Assembly (NCBI GenBank): GCA_001898825.1
Contig: MKVK01000043.1
Coordinates: 124,001 to 188,000 of the forward strand
Length of the DNA stretch: 64,000 bases
Direction of reading: 5' to 3'
Source of the DNA: Magnetospirillum sp. 64-120
GTDB taxonomy: Bacteria; Pseudomonadota; Alphaproteobacteria; Rhodospirillales; Magnetospirillaceae
Shown: piece after piece, positions 41,808-51,794 of the stretch
How positions within the stretch are numbered: position 1 is the first letter of the stretch
Layout: each line of letters begins with the position of its first letter
The notes under the pieces: model-generated
Told to the model about the DNA's origin: nothing
The model's input: the letters and a program-made list of their open reading frames with translations, nothing else
Database searches by the model: none
Position numbers and translations under genes: made by a program

Positions 41808-44615
41808 ATGCAGCGCGTCGACGACAAGAATCTGCGGTCTCGGGTCAAGCTGTTCGGCAATTTGCTGGGCACCGTCTTGGCGGAACAGGAACGCCCGCAG
41901 GTGCTGGAAACCGTCGAGGCCCTGCGCAAGGGCTTCATCCAACTGCGTCAGGCCGAGGACCCGGCCAAGCGCAAGGCGTTGATGCGGTTGATCGGGCGGC
42001 TGGATGCCCACACCCTGTCCCATGTGGTGCGCGCCTTCGCCACCTATTTCCTGTTGGCCAACATCGCCGAGGAAGACTTCGCCAACCAGCAGCGCCGCCG
42101 CCATGTGCTGTCGGGGGAACGGCTGTGGTACGGCTCGTTCGACGACACTTTGCGGGAACTGAAAGCCCAGGGCATGAGCGTCCAGCAATTGCAGGTGCTG
42201 CTGGATGCCCTTCGCTTCCAGCCGGTGTTCACCGCCCACCCCACCGAGGCCAAGCGCCGCGCCGTCCTTGAGGCCCAGCGCCGGCTTTATGTGCAGGCTA
42301 GGCGCCTGAACGACCCCAATCTGGCCGAGCACCAACGCGCCGACGTCACCCGCCAGATCCTGAACCAAATCCAGGTGCTGTGGAAAACCGACGAGGTGCG
42401 CATCCAAAAGCCGGTGGTGGAAGACGAGATCAAGAACGGCCTGTTCTATTTCCGCGAGACCCTGTTCGACACCGTGCCCAGGGTCTATCGCAACCTGGAA
42501 CGCGCCCTTGATAACGTCTATGGCGAGGAAGGCGGCGCCAAGGCGTTCCGGGTGCCGGCCTTCATCCGCTTTGGCTCGTGGATCGGCGGCGACCGCGACG
42601 GCAATCCCTTCGTCACCTCGGACGTCACCAAGATGGCGGTGCGCATGCAATCGCGCGAGGTGTTGTGGCATTACCGCCGTCGTCTGGACGAATTGCACCT
42701 GCAACTGACCCATTCGGCGTCCCTGGTGCGGCCCTCCGCCGCCTTCGAGGCGCGGATGGAGGAAGACGCCGCCATCCTGGCCGAGGCGTTCGGGGCCAAG
42801 CCAGAGAAATACGCCTACGAACCTTATCGCCGCAAACTGCATCTGATGGATTACCGCCTGGGGGGGCAAATCGCCCGCTTGGACGCGCTGCTGGACGGCT
42901 TGCCCGATCCGGGGCGTGGCGCCGGCTATGCTTCCGAAAATGATTTCATGGCCGATTTGCAGGCGATCCGCGATTCGCTGATCAGCCATGGCGACGCCAA
43001 TATCGCCGAAGCGGAATTGCAGGATTTGATCGTCCTGGTCAAAAGCTTCGGCTTCTTTCTGGCCGAATTGGACATCCGCCAGGAATCCACCCGTCACACC
43101 AAGGCGGTGGCCGAATTGTTCGCCAAGGCGTCCAACCTGCCCGATTACAACGAGTTGAACGAAAGTGCGCGCATCGGTGTTTTGGCCGACCTGCTGTCCC
43201 ATCCCGGCACGCCGTTGCTGTATGCCCAGGATCTGTCCGACGACACCCGCGAGATCCTGCGGGTGATGCGCACCATGGCCGAGATGCGGCGCGAGATCAG
43301 CCCCCAGGCCTTCGGCGCCTATGTGATTTCCATGACCCATCAGGCCAGCCACGTGCTGGAAGTGCTGTTCCTGGCCAGCTTCGCCGGTCTGTGCGGCCGT
43401 CACCAGGACGGGTCGTGGCATTGCGACATCCGGGTGGCGCCTTTGTTCGAAACCATCGAGGACTTGGCCGCCATCGAGCCCACCCTGGTCCGTCTGCTGG
43501 ACGTGCCGGCCTATCGGGCGCTGTTGAAGGAATCGGGCAACGTCCAGGAAGTGATGCTGGGCTATTCGGATTCGTGCAAGGACGGCGGCATCCTGGCGTC
43601 CAGCTGGGGGCTTTACCAGGCCCAGCGCCTGATCAGCCGCACCGCCGAAAGCCGCGGTATCGCCTGCCGGGTGTTCCATGGCCGCGGCGGCTCGGTGGGG
43701 CGCGGCGGTGGTCCCACCCACGACGCCATCCTGGCCCAGCCGCCCGGCACCCTGGCCGGCGACATCAAGTTCACCGAACAGGGTGAGGTGCTGTCGGCCA
43801 AGTATTCCAATGCCGACACCGCCACCTATGAATTGACCATGGGGGTGTCGGGCCTGATGAAGGGCAGCCGCTGCCTGTCGGTGGTGTGCGAGCCCGACCG
43901 CCCGGACTTCATGGCGGTGATGGACGAACTGGCCAAGGCGGGCGAGGCCGCCTATCGCGACCTGACCGACAACACCCCGGGCTTCATCGACTATTTCTAC
44001 GAAGGCACGCCGGTGGGCGAGATCGGCCTGTTGAACATCGGGTCACGGCCGTCGCACCGGTCCAAGGGCGACCGCTCGAAATATTCGGTGCGCGCCATCC
44101 CCTGGGTGTTCGCCTGGGCGCAGTCGCGCCAGACCATTCCCGCCTGGTTCGGTTTCGGTTCGGCCCTGGCGGCATGGCGCGGCGACGATCCGGCCAAGCT
44201 GCAGCAACTGCGCGAAATGGTGGCCGAATGGCCGTTCTTCCGGGCGCTGTTGTCCAACAGCGCCATGTCGCTGTCGAAATCGGAACTGTCCATCGCCCGC
44301 GAATATGCCGATTTGTGCGGCGATACGGGCTTGGCGGAAACCATCTTCGGCCGTATCACCGCCGAATACGAAACCAGCCAAGCCCAGATGCTGGCGGTGT
44401 TCGACCGTGACGACCTTTTGGGCGACAACCCGCAACTGGCCAAGTCGCTGGCTCGACGCAATCCCTATCTGGACCCCTTGAACCACATCCAGATCATCGC
44501 GCTTCGCCGCTGCCGCGAGGCCCCGGAAGACGACCCGGCCGAACGTCAGCGTTGGCAGATTCCGTTGTTGCGCTCGATCAACGCCCTGGCGACGGGCATG
44601 CGCAATACCGGGTAA
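41808..44615 (+). CDS. ppc: Phosphoenolpyruvate carboxylase
   Basis: Ppc carboxylates phosphoenolpyruvate with bicarbonate to oxaloacetate, refilling the TCA cycle. The 935-residue protein starts at an ATG with GGGAGG upstream; 18 further in-frame codons overlap the region just after the tRNA and are not used. Catalytic blocks are all visible: PVFTAHPTEAKRRAV (active-site His), GGDRDGNPFV, LGYSDSCKDGG, FHGRGGSVGRGGGPTHDAI and the C-terminal family ending MRNTG. Transcribed alone; convergent with the DUF411 gene, 2 bases apart. Confidence 0.97.
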   Translation: MQRVDDKNLRSRVKLFGNLLGTVLAEQERPQVLETVEALRKGFIQLRQAEDPAKRKALMRLIGRLDAHTLSHVVRAFATYFLLANIAEEDFANQQRRRHVLSGERLWYGSFDDTLRELKAQGMSVQQLQVLLDALRFQPVFTAHPTEAKRRAVLEAQRRLYVQARRLNDPNLAEHQRADVTRQILNQIQVLWKTDEVRIQKPVVEDEIKNGLFYFRETLFDTVPRVYRNLERALDNVYGEEGGAKAFRVPAFIRFGSWIGGDRDGNPFVTSDVTKMAVRMQSREVLWHYRRRLDELHLQLTHSASLVRPSAAFEARMEEDAAILAEAFGAKPEKYAYEPYRRKLHLMDYRLGGQIARLDALLDGLPDPGRGAGYASENDFMADLQAIRDSLISHGDANIAEAELQDLIVLVKSFGFFLAELDIRQESTRHTKAVAELFAKASNLPDYNELNESARIGVLADLLSHPGTPLLYAQDLSDDTREILRVMRTMAEMRREISPQAFGAYVISMTHQASHVLEVLFLASFAGLCGRHQDGSWHCDIRVAPLFETIEDLAAIEPTLVRLLDVPAYRALLKESGNVQEVMLGYSDSCKDGGILASSWGLYQAQRLISRTAESRGIACRVFHGRGGSVGRGGGPTHDAILAQPPGTLAGDIKFTEQGEVLSAKYSNADTATYELTMGVSGLMKGSRCLSVVCEPDRPDFMAVMDELAKAGEAAYRDLTDNTPGFIDYFYEGTPVGEIGLLNIGSRPSHRSKGDRSKYSVRAIPWVFAWAQSRQTIPAWFGFGSALAAWRGDDPAKLQQLREMVAEWPFFRALLSNSAMSLSKSELSIAREYADLCGDTGLAETIFGRITAEYETSQAQMLAVFDRDDLLGDNPQLAKSLARRNPYLDPLNHIQIIALRRCREAPEDDPAERQRWQIPLLRSINALATGMRNTG

Positions 44616-44617
44616 AA

Positions 44618-45034
44618 CTAAAACCGCATGAACGGCTGGGCGCCGTCGGGGCCGAACAGGTAGACCACGAAGGGTTCCTTTTCCCCCGACATGCCGGGCG
44701 AGCCCTGGGGCATGCCCGGGGCGGCCAGGCCAGTGGCCTTGGGGCGGTCCTTCAGCAGCTTTTCCACTGCCGCCAGCGGCACGTGGCCTTCCACCACATA
44801 GCCGTCGATGATGGCGGTGTGGCACGATTCCATGCGGGCGGGGACGCCGAACTGGCGTTTGATCTTGTCGATGTCCTCGGTGGCGACCACCTTGGTTTGC
44901 CAGCCGGCATCCTTCATGTAGTCGGCCCAACCCTGGCAACAGCCGCAATTGGGGTCCTTGAACATGGTCAGTTCGGCGGCCCAGGCGGGCAGGGCCATCA
45001 ACGAAACGGTGGCGGCAAGGATCAGGCGGCGCAT
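44618..45034 (-). CDS. DUF411 family periplasmic metal-binding protein
   Basis: A 138-residue protein with a Sec signal (MRRLILAATVSLMALPAWAAE). The mature part starts with the DUF411 hallmark LTMFKDPNCGCCQGWADYM, a C-x-C-C cluster, followed by YMKDAGWQTKVV and the conserved CHTAIIDGYVVEGHVP. DUF411 proteins are associated with copper resistance and probably bind copper in the periplasm. No other copper gene is adjacent. It is convergent with ppc. Confidence 0.9.
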   Translation of the reverse strand: MRRLILAATVSLMALPAWAAELTMFKDPNCGCCQGWADYMKDAGWQTKVVATEDIDKIKRQFGVPARMESCHTAIIDGYVVEGHVPLAAVEKLLKDRPKATGLAAPGMPQGSPGMSGEKEPFVVYLFGPDGAQPFMRF

Positions 45035-45104
45035 TTCAGGCTCCTGGAAAGCGGGGGGCTGGGGTCAGCCTGGCCGATCCCACCCCCCTTTCCCATGATC
45101 CATA

Positions 45105-47426
45105 TCAAGCCGAGGCCAAAGAGCGCCCCAGCTCGTTCAACAGTTCCAAAACCTCGTGCGAGGCCTGGTTCATCAGTGCGACCTCGGTGTTGGCGCCGTC
45201 CTGGTCGCCCTGGGCATGCAGTTCCAGCGCCCGCTTGCCGTGGTCGTGGACGCGTCGATGCGGGTCGGCCAGACGGGCGAAGGCCGGGTGCTGCTTGATC
45301 GCCGGGTCCTCGACATTGTCGTACCACTTGCCCAGGCGGCAGGAATGGTGGCTGGCCAGACGATCGGCGGTCAGGTCGGATCGTTCCAGCAACCGGTCCA
45401 CCACCGAACGCTTGAAGCGGACATGGTCGTTCTTGGCGATCTGGATGATGCTTTCCGCCGAGGTGTCTTTCGAGAAATCCTCGACCCGTTTGTCCAGCAC
45501 GGCGGCGGCGGCTTCCATGGCTTCCAGCACGTCGGAAATTTCATCCAAGTTGCGGTTGGACAATTCGGCGATGCGCAGCGACCCGCCGGAAATTTCCGAG
45601 GCGGCGGCCGTCTGCTGGGTCAGGATGCCGGCGATGTCGCGCATGTGGCCGGTGACGCCGTCCACCCGTTCGGCGATGGCGCCCAGACGGCCGGTGACCT
45701 GATCGACCGCTTGCTGGCCCTGGGCGGCGGCGGAGCTGCTTTCATGCATGGATTTCAGCGCCGCGGCCATTTCCTGGGTCAGGGTGGCGATGCGGTTGCG
45801 GATGTCCTCGGTGGCGCGGCCGGTCTGGTTGGCCAGTCCCTTGACCTCGGCGGCGACCACGGCAAAGCCCTTGCCGGCCTCGCCGGCGCGGGCCGCCTCG
45901 ATGGTGGCGTTCAGCGCCAGCAGGTTGGTCTGGCTGGCGATGGCCTCGATCTGGTCGACCATGGCGCCGATCTGCTGGGACGCGTTGGCCAGGTTCTGGA
46001 TCTTCAAGCCGACATCGTCCACCGCGCCGGTCAGGGTTTCGGTGGCAGCGCGCGCCGTGGCGGCGTCGGTGACGCCGTCGCGGGCAGCGGTTTCGGCGTC
46101 GCCGGCTTCGGTGGCGGCCACTTCCGAGTTCTGGGCGATGGTGTTGACGGACGCCACCATTTCCTCGATGGCGGCGGCGATGGCCTGGCTTTCCTGGGCG
46201 GCCTTGCGCACGTCGCCCATCATCTTGGACAGCACCACCCCGGCTTCGTTGCTTTGGATGGCGGCTTCCACCACCCCGGCCAATTGCAGGCGCATGCCCT
46301 GGTGCAGGGCGTTCTGGCTTTCCTGCATTTCGGCGACCAGGCGCTTTTGTTCGGCTTCCATGACGGCCAGCTTCTTGGCTTCGTCGCGGACCACCAGCAA
46401 GGCGCGGGCCATGCGGCCGATCTCGTCCTGACGGCGGGCGCCCTTCATCTCGATATTGAAGTCGTGCTGGCTGATGCGGTCCATGGCTCGGGTCATGTCC
46501 AGGATCGGACCGGTGATGCCGCGGGCCAACAAGGCGCTGATCACCACGGTCACCGCCAAGGTGGCGGTCACCAGCCAGAAGATGGTGCGGTGGACTTCCG
46601 ACAGTTGGTCGGCATAGGCCTGACCGTCCATGACGATCTCGATCACGCCGAAAGGCTTGCCCGAGAAGTCGGCGATGGCGTGCCCCATCACCGCCAGACG
46701 CTTGCCGTTTTGGGTGATGGTGCGGATGACCGGGGTGCCGGACAACGCGGTCTTGAAGTCGTCGGCATTCAGGTGGGGCTCGGCAAAGCTGGCGGCGAAC
46801 AGCTTGAATCCCTTTTCGTCGGGAACCAGCAGACCGGATTCCACCTTGTGGGTGCCCTTGAAGTCGTCGAAGAACGGCTTGCCGAAGGACAGGCCGAATT
46901 CCACCGAGCCGATATGGCGGGTCTGCGCCATCACCGGCACCACACCACGCACGCCCAGGCCGGCGCGGCCGATTTCCAGGCCTCGGGTGGGCTGTTTGGT
47001 GTTGTTGGTCCGCACCACCGTGTCGCGGATCTTCGACAAGTCGTCGCCGAACTTGGCCGGTTGGTGCACCCGCAGGAACGACGTGGCGGGCGGCAGGTGG
47101 AACTGGAACTGTTCGATGGCGTAAGGCTGGGCCAGGGCCTTGAACACCGGCACCATCTGGGCGGACAGGCGGTCGCGTTCGCCGGTTTCCACCATTTCGG
47201 GGATTCCGGGCAGGGCGGCGACCAGCGACGCCATGGCCACGGCTTGGTCGGACTTGGCCGCCACCGCTTGGTTCAGCTGGTCGAAATGGCCTTGCAACTC
47301 GACCTTTTCCGCTTGCGCGATCATTGTGGTGAAATAGCTGTTGACGGCGAAGCCGATCACCAACGCCGACGCCAATGAGACGCCCACCAAAGCCAAGCCG
47401 AACCGAAGCGCGATTCCCATGCGCAT
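45105..47426 (-). CDS. Methyl-accepting chemotaxis protein with CZB domain
   Basis: A 773-residue chemoreceptor. TM1 ([20 protein letters not shown]) and TM2 ([20 protein letters not shown]) flank a ~250-residue periplasmic sensor, probably a double-Cache fold. A HAMP domain follows, then the signalling domain with hairpin tip [26 protein letters not shown]. The C-terminus is a chemoreceptor zinc-binding (CZB) domain: [12 protein letters not shown] with further His residues downstream ([15 protein letters not shown]). CZB domains bind zinc and can respond to hypochlorous acid or zinc, so it may sense these beside a periplasmic ligand. No che genes lie nearby. Confidence 0.9.
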   Translation of the reverse strand: MRMGIALRFGLALVGVSLASALVIGFAVNSYFTTMIAQAEKVELQGHFDQLNQAVAAKSDQAVAMASLVAALPGIPEMVETGERDRLSAQMVPVFKALAQPYAIEQFQFHLPPATSFLRVHQPAKFGDDLSKIRDTVVRTNNTKQPTRGLEIGRAGLGVRGVVPVMAQTRHIGSVEFGLSFGKPFFDDFKGTHKVESGLLVPDEKGFKLFAASFAEPHLNADDFKTALSGTPVIRTITQNGKRLAVMGHAIADFSGKPFGVIEIVMDGQAYADQLSEVHRTIFWLVTATLAVTVVISALLARGITGPILDMTRAMDRISQHDFNIEMKGARRQDEIGRMARALLVVRDEAKKLAVMEAEQKRLVAEMQESQNALHQGMRLQLAGVVEAAIQSNEAGVVLSKMMGDVRKAAQESQAIAAAIEEMVASVNTIAQNSEVAATEAGDAETAARDGVTDAATARAATETLTGAVDDVGLKIQNLANASQQIGAMVDQIEAIASQTNLLALNATIEAARAGEAGKGFAVVAAEVKGLANQTGRATEDIRNRIATLTQEMAAALKSMHESSSAAAQGQQAVDQVTGRLGAIAERVDGVTGHMRDIAGILTQQTAAASEISGGSLRIAELSNRNLDEISDVLEAMEAAAAVLDKRVEDFSKDTSAESIIQIAKNDHVRFKRSVVDRLLERSDLTADRLASHHSCRLGKWYDNVEDPAIKQHPAFARLADPHRRVHDHGKRALELHAQGDQDGANTEVALMNQASHEVLELLNELGRSLASA

Positions 47427-47486
47427 TTTCCTGCCATCCCCTACAATGATAATGCGATAAACATTTGCGTTTAATGGTTCACTCTA

Positions 47487-48710
47487 ATGTGCATAGATAT
47501 CAAGAATATCCTAACATTCAAATATCTTAAAACGGGCATCTGTTCTGTCTGTATCCTCTGTCTTGCCGAAGTCTTGACCATGGGGCCGGTCTTTGCTTTT
47601 CCCGGGCTGCTGCCAGATTTTATTATTACTTTCGATCTAAGCTCTTCGCAGGCGGGTTGGTTGGGCGGCATCACCTTCGCCGGCTATGCGGTGGCGGTGC
47701 CGTTCCTCAGCGCCTTGACCGACCGGGTTGACGCGCGGCGGGTCTATGTGGCCGGGGCGGTGGTCGCCGCCGTGGCGTCGGTGCTGTTCGCCCTGTTCGC
47801 CCAAGGCTTTTGGACGGCGTTGGTGTTCCGGGCCCTGGCCGGGATCGGCTTGGCCGGCACCTACATGCCGGGGCTGAAGGCCCTGGTGGATCGCACCGAC
47901 GGCCCCCAGCAACCGAAATGGATGAGCTGGTACACCGCCAGTTTTTCGCTGGGCACCGGCATCTCGTTTCTGGCTGCCGGCATCCTTGCCGCTTGGCTGG
48001 GCTGGCGCGGTTGCTTCGCGCTTTTGGGGGGCGGGGCGTTGCTTGCCGCCGTCCTGGCGTTGTTGCTGCGGCCGGTGGCGCCGCCGCCGGCCAAGCCGGG
48101 CAAGCTGCTGGACCTGCGCCCGGTGCTGACCAATCGCCGGGTCATGGCCTATGTGTTGGGCTATTTCGCCCATATGTGGGAATTGTTCGGCCTGCGGGCG
48201 TGGATGGTGGCCTTCATGGCCTTCGCCACCGCCGGTCAGGTGGTGATGGCGCCGTCGGTGGTGGCGGCGCTGTCCTCGGTGGTGGCCATGGCGGCCAGCA
48301 TCGGCGGCGCCGCGCTGGCGCTGCGTTTCGACCGCGCCAAGGCCTGTTCCGTCTTTGCCCTGGCGTCGGCCGCTTGTGCGCTGTTGGTCGGGCAAAGTGT
48401 CGGCTGGGGCTGGGCGGCGGTGGCGCTGATGCTGGTCTACAACGCGCTTGTCCAACTGGATTCGGCGGCCTTGACCACCGGGGCGGTGCTGGCGGCCGAG
48501 CCGGCGCGGCGCGGCGCCTCCATCGCGGTCCATTCGCTGATCGGCTTCGTTGCCGGCTTTCTGGGGCCTTTGGCGTTTGGTTGGATTTTGGACCTGACCG
48601 GCGGGCCGGGCAGCGCCGCCGCCTGGGGCTGGTCCTTCGCCGTCCTGGCGGCGGTGGCGGCCTTGGGGCCGCTGGCCTTGCTGCGGTTGAATCGGGCATC
48701 CCTGAACTAA
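47487..48710 (+). CDS. MFS family transporter
   Basis: A 407-residue major facilitator with 12 predicted TM helices. The signature loop between TM2 and TM3 is visible as GYAVAVPFLSALTDRVDARRVYVAG, and TM helices are Gly/Ala-rich throughout, with RALAGIGLAGTYMPGLKALVDR as the TM4-5 signature. The first ~50 codons are more AT-rich than the rest. The start at 47487 is needed to keep TM1 complete (GICSVCILCLAEVLTMGPVFAF). The substrate is unknown. Confidence 0.87.
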   Translation: MCIDIKNILTFKYLKTGICSVCILCLAEVLTMGPVFAFPGLLPDFIITFDLSSSQAGWLGGITFAGYAVAVPFLSALTDRVDARRVYVAGAVVAAVASVLFALFAQGFWTALVFRALAGIGLAGTYMPGLKALVDRTDGPQQPKWMSWYTASFSLGTGISFLAAGILAAWLGWRGCFALLGGGALLAAVLALLLRPVAPPPAKPGKLLDLRPVLTNRRVMAYVLGYFAHMWELFGLRAWMVAFMAFATAGQVVMAPSVVAALSSVVAMAASIGGAALALRFDRAKACSVFALASAACALLVGQSVGWGWAAVALMLVYNALVQLDSAALTTGAVLAAEPARRGASIAVHSLIGFVAGFLGPLAFGWILDLTGGPGSAAAWGWSFAVLAAVAALGPLALLRLNRASLN

Positions 48711-48800
48711 TGTTTGCTTTATTAGGTCGTTCTTAATTACTGTGGTCCCGACGAATAAGGCCAAAAGGCCAGCGGACAGGGAACACGGACAGGAGAGCAT

Positions 48801-48826
48801 GCTTGCCCACGATAACGTGGGGAAGC
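48801..48826 (+). promoter_or_regulatory. Hairpin in the leader of the soe-like operon
   Basis: A stem of 11 base pairs with one mismatch and an ATAA loop lies 58 bases before the soeA start. The stem core is CCCACG/CGTGGG flanked by GCTT/AAGC. No T-run follows, so it is not a terminator. It might be a protein site or part of an RNA control element; it does not look like the longer Moco riboswitch. Confidence 0.4.
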
Positions 48827-48883
48827 CTGGGTTCGTTTGCTTGCCCGTTGGGACAAAACAGGCCGATCCCAGGGAGCGAATGC

Positions 48884-51778
48884 ATGCGAGACCCCGTGAT
48901 TTCTTGCGATTCGGACCAAGGCCGGGCCGAGGTCAAGACCACCACCTGCTATATGTGCGCCTGCCGCTGCGGTATCCGCGTCCATCTGCGCGACGGCGAG
49001 GTGCGCTATATCGAAGGCAATCCCGAACATCCGCTGAACAAGGGGGTGATCTGCGCCAAGGGCGCGTCGGGCATCATGAAGCAATATTCGCCGGCGCGTC
49101 TGACCAAGCCGTTGAAGCGCAAGGAAGGCACCGAACGCGGGGCCAACCAGTTCGAGGCCATCGAATGGGAAGAGGCGCTGTCCACCCTGGCCGGGCGCCT
49201 GGACCACATCAGGAAGACCGATCCGAAGCGGCTGGCGCTGTTCACCGGCCGCGACCAGATGCAGGCCTTGACCGGCATGTTCGCCAAGCAGTTCGGCACC
49301 CCCAACTACGCTGCCCATGGTGGCTTTTGCTCGGTCAACATGGCCGCCGGCATGATCTACACCATCGGCGGCTCGTTCTGGGAATTCGGCGGCCCCGACC
49401 TGGAACGGGCCAAGCTGTTCGTGATGATCGGCACCGCCGAGGACCATCATTCGAACCCCATGAAGATCGAACTGTCCAAGTTCAAGCGGGCCGGCGGGCG
49501 GTTCATCGCCATCAATCCGGTGCGCACCGGCTATGCCGCCATCGCCGACGAATGGGTGCCCATCCGTCCCGGCACCGACGGTGCCCTGTTGCTGGCGCTG
49601 ATCCGCGAACTGATCGAAACCGGCCTGTTCGACCGCGACTTCCTGCTGCAATACTCGAACTCCGCCGAACTGGTCATTCAGGACCCCGCGCGGGACAATC
49701 ATGGTCTGTTCGTCCGTGATCCCGATGTGGCGGTGCGGCCCGACACCTTCGACACGCCCGACCGTTATTGGTGGGACAAGGAAAGCGACAAGCCGGTGCT
49801 GTCGCGCACCAAGGGCACCGAGGGCCGCCTGTTCGGCGACTTCACCATGCCCGACGGCACCCCGGTCAAGCCGGCCTTCCAATTGCTGAAGGATCGCGTC
49901 GCCGACTACACCCCGGAATGGGCCGAGGGCGTCACCGGCATCCCGGCCGCCACCATCCGCCGTCTGGCCCATGAAATGGGCATCACCGCCCGCGACCAGA
50001 AGATCGAGCTGCCCATCGCCTGGACCGACGCCTGGGGCAACGAACATCAGACGGTGACCGGCAACCCGGTGGCCTTCCATTCCATGCGCGGGCTGGCGGC
50101 GCATTCCAACGGCTTCCACACTATCCGGTCCTTGGCCATTTTGATGAGCCTGCTGGGCACCATCGACCGTCCCGGCGGTTTCCGTCACCGGGCGCCGTTC
50201 CCGCGTCCCATTCCGCCGTGCCCCAAGCCGCCGAAAGGCCCGCACGCGGTCAAGCCGTCGACGCCGCTGGACGGCATGCCGCTGGGCTGGCCGTCGGAAC
50301 CCGACGACCTGTCGGTGGACGAAAACGGCGAACCCATGCGTCTGGACAAGGGGTTTTCGTGGGAATACCCGCTGTCGGTGCACGGCCTGATGCACAACGT
50401 CATCACCAATGCGTGGCGCGGCGACCCCTATCCCGTCGACACGCTGTTCCTGTTCATGGCCAACATGGCGTGGAATTCCACCATGAACACGTCCGAGGTC
50501 AGGAAGATGCTGACCGACAAGGACGAGAGCGGCGACTACAAGATCCCCTTCGTGGTGGTGGCCGACGCCTTCCAGTCGGAAACCGTGGCTTTCGCCGATC
50601 TGGTGCTGCCCGACACCACCTATCTGGAACGCCACGACGTCATGTCGATGCTGGACCGTCCCATCTCGGAATTCGAAGGGCCGGTGGATTCGGTGCGCGT
50701 TCCCATCATGCCGCCCCTGGGCGACTCGCGGCCGTTCCAGGACGTGGTCATCGAGCTGGGCACGCGCCTGAAGCTGCCCGCCTTCATGACCAAGGAGGGG
50801 ACGCGCAAATATCGCGACTATCCCGACTTCATCACCAATTTCGAGACCGAGCCGGGCTCGGGCATCGGCTTTTTGTCCGGCTGGCGCGGCAAGTCGGGCG
50901 AAAAGTCCATGGTGGGCGAACCCAATCCCAACCAGTGGGACATGTATGCCCGCAACAACAACCACTATCACCATCATTTGCCGAAAAGCTTCCAGTACAT
51001 GCGCAACTGGAACAAAGGCTATCTGGCCTGGGCCCAGACCAACCGGCTGGTGCGCTATCACGATCCCATCAACATCCATATCTATTCGGAAGTGCTGCAG
51101 AAGTTCCGCTTGGCGGCGCAAGGCAAGTGGAAGGGCAAGCAACCCCCCGATTATCTGCGCCCGCGTGTCGAACGCTTCTTCGACCCGCTGCCCTTCCATT
51201 ACGCGCCGTTGGAATGGTCCAAGACCGATACCGGCAAGTTCCCGCTGTCGGCGCTGACCCAGCGGCCCATGGCCATGTACCACTCGTGGGATTCGCAAAA
51301 CGCCTGGCTGCGGCAGATCCACACCGAGAACTTCCTGATGATGCATCCGAGCGTCGGCCAAGCCGGCGGCTTCGACGACGGCGCCTGGGTGTGGGTGGAA
51401 AGCCCGTGGGGCAAGGTGCGCTGCCAGGCCCGCTTCACCGAGGCGGTGGAGCCGGGCACGGTGTGGACCTGGAACGCCATCGGCAAGGCGTCGGGTGCTT
51501 GGGGACTGGCCGGCGACGCCAACGAAGCGAAAAAGGGCTTCTTGCTGAACCACCTGATTTCCGAGGAGCTGCCCGACATGGTGGGCGGCCGTCACGTGTC
51601 CAATTCCGACCCGGTGACCGGTCAGGCGGCGTGGTACGACGTGCGCGTGCGCGTCACCCCGGCCAAGGCTGACGAGGACCAGGAAAGCTGGCCGCAATTC
51701 CCCACCCTTGGGCAACTGCCCGGGCAAACCGGTTGGGGGCCGCGTCTGCGCGCCTTCTTTGCCGGCAAGAAGCGTTGA
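48884..51778 (+). CDS. soeA: Molybdopterin oxidoreductase, SoeA-type sulfite dehydrogenase catalytic subunit
   Basis: A 964-residue DMSO-reductase-family molybdoenzyme. An N-terminal 4Fe-4S site has C22-x2-C25-x3-C29-x27-C57 in TTCYMCACRCGIRVHL. The Mo-bis-MGD domain follows; Cys149 in GGFCSVN is the likely molybdenum ligand, and DHHSNPMKIE, WNSTMNT and YHSWDSQNAWLRQIHTENF are conserved blocks. No Tat signal is present, so the enzyme is cytoplasmic, as for Allochromatium SoeABC, whose SoeA has the same CYMCACRCGI string. AGGGAGCG precedes the chosen ATG. It oxidises sulfite to sulfate with electrons to quinone, if the SoeA call is right; polysulfide or thiosulfate reductase relatives are the alternative. 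Confidence 0.8.
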   Translation: MRDPVISCDSDQGRAEVKTTTCYMCACRCGIRVHLRDGEVRYIEGNPEHPLNKGVICAKGASGIMKQYSPARLTKPLKRKEGTERGANQFEAIEWEEALSTLAGRLDHIRKTDPKRLALFTGRDQMQALTGMFAKQFGTPNYAAHGGFCSVNMAAGMIYTIGGSFWEFGGPDLERAKLFVMIGTAEDHHSNPMKIELSKFKRAGGRFIAINPVRTGYAAIADEWVPIRPGTDGALLLALIRELIETGLFDRDFLLQYSNSAELVIQDPARDNHGLFVRDPDVAVRPDTFDTPDRYWWDKESDKPVLSRTKGTEGRLFGDFTMPDGTPVKPAFQLLKDRVADYTPEWAEGVTGIPAATIRRLAHEMGITARDQKIELPIAWTDAWGNEHQTVTGNPVAFHSMRGLAAHSNGFHTIRSLAILMSLLGTIDRPGGFRHRAPFPRPIPPCPKPPKGPHAVKPSTPLDGMPLGWPSEPDDLSVDENGEPMRLDKGFSWEYPLSVHGLMHNVITNAWRGDPYPVDTLFLFMANMAWNSTMNTSEVRKMLTDKDESGDYKIPFVVVADAFQSETVAFADLVLPDTTYLERHDVMSMLDRPISEFEGPVDSVRVPIMPPLGDSRPFQDVVIELGTRLKLPAFMTKEGTRKYRDYPDFITNFETEPGSGIGFLSGWRGKSGEKSMVGEPNPNQWDMYARNNNHYHHHLPKSFQYMRNWNKGYLAWAQTNRLVRYHDPINIHIYSEVLQKFRLAAQGKWKGKQPPDYLRPRVERFFDPLPFHYAPLEWSKTDTGKFPLSALTQRPMAMYHSWDSQNAWLRQIHTENFLMMHPSVGQAGGFDDGAWVWVESPWGKVRCQARFTEAVEPGTVWTWNAIGKASGAWGLAGDANEAKKGFLLNHLISEELPDMVGGRHVSNSDPVTGQAAWYDVRVRVTPAKADEDQESWPQFPTLGQLPGQTGWGPRLRAFFAGKKR

Positions 51779-51794
51779 TCGGGGGATTGGAAGA

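Noticed and set aside
48801-48883. Possible Moco riboswitch before soeA
   Set aside because: Only one hairpin is visible; the multi-stem architecture and conserved core of the Moco motif are not present.
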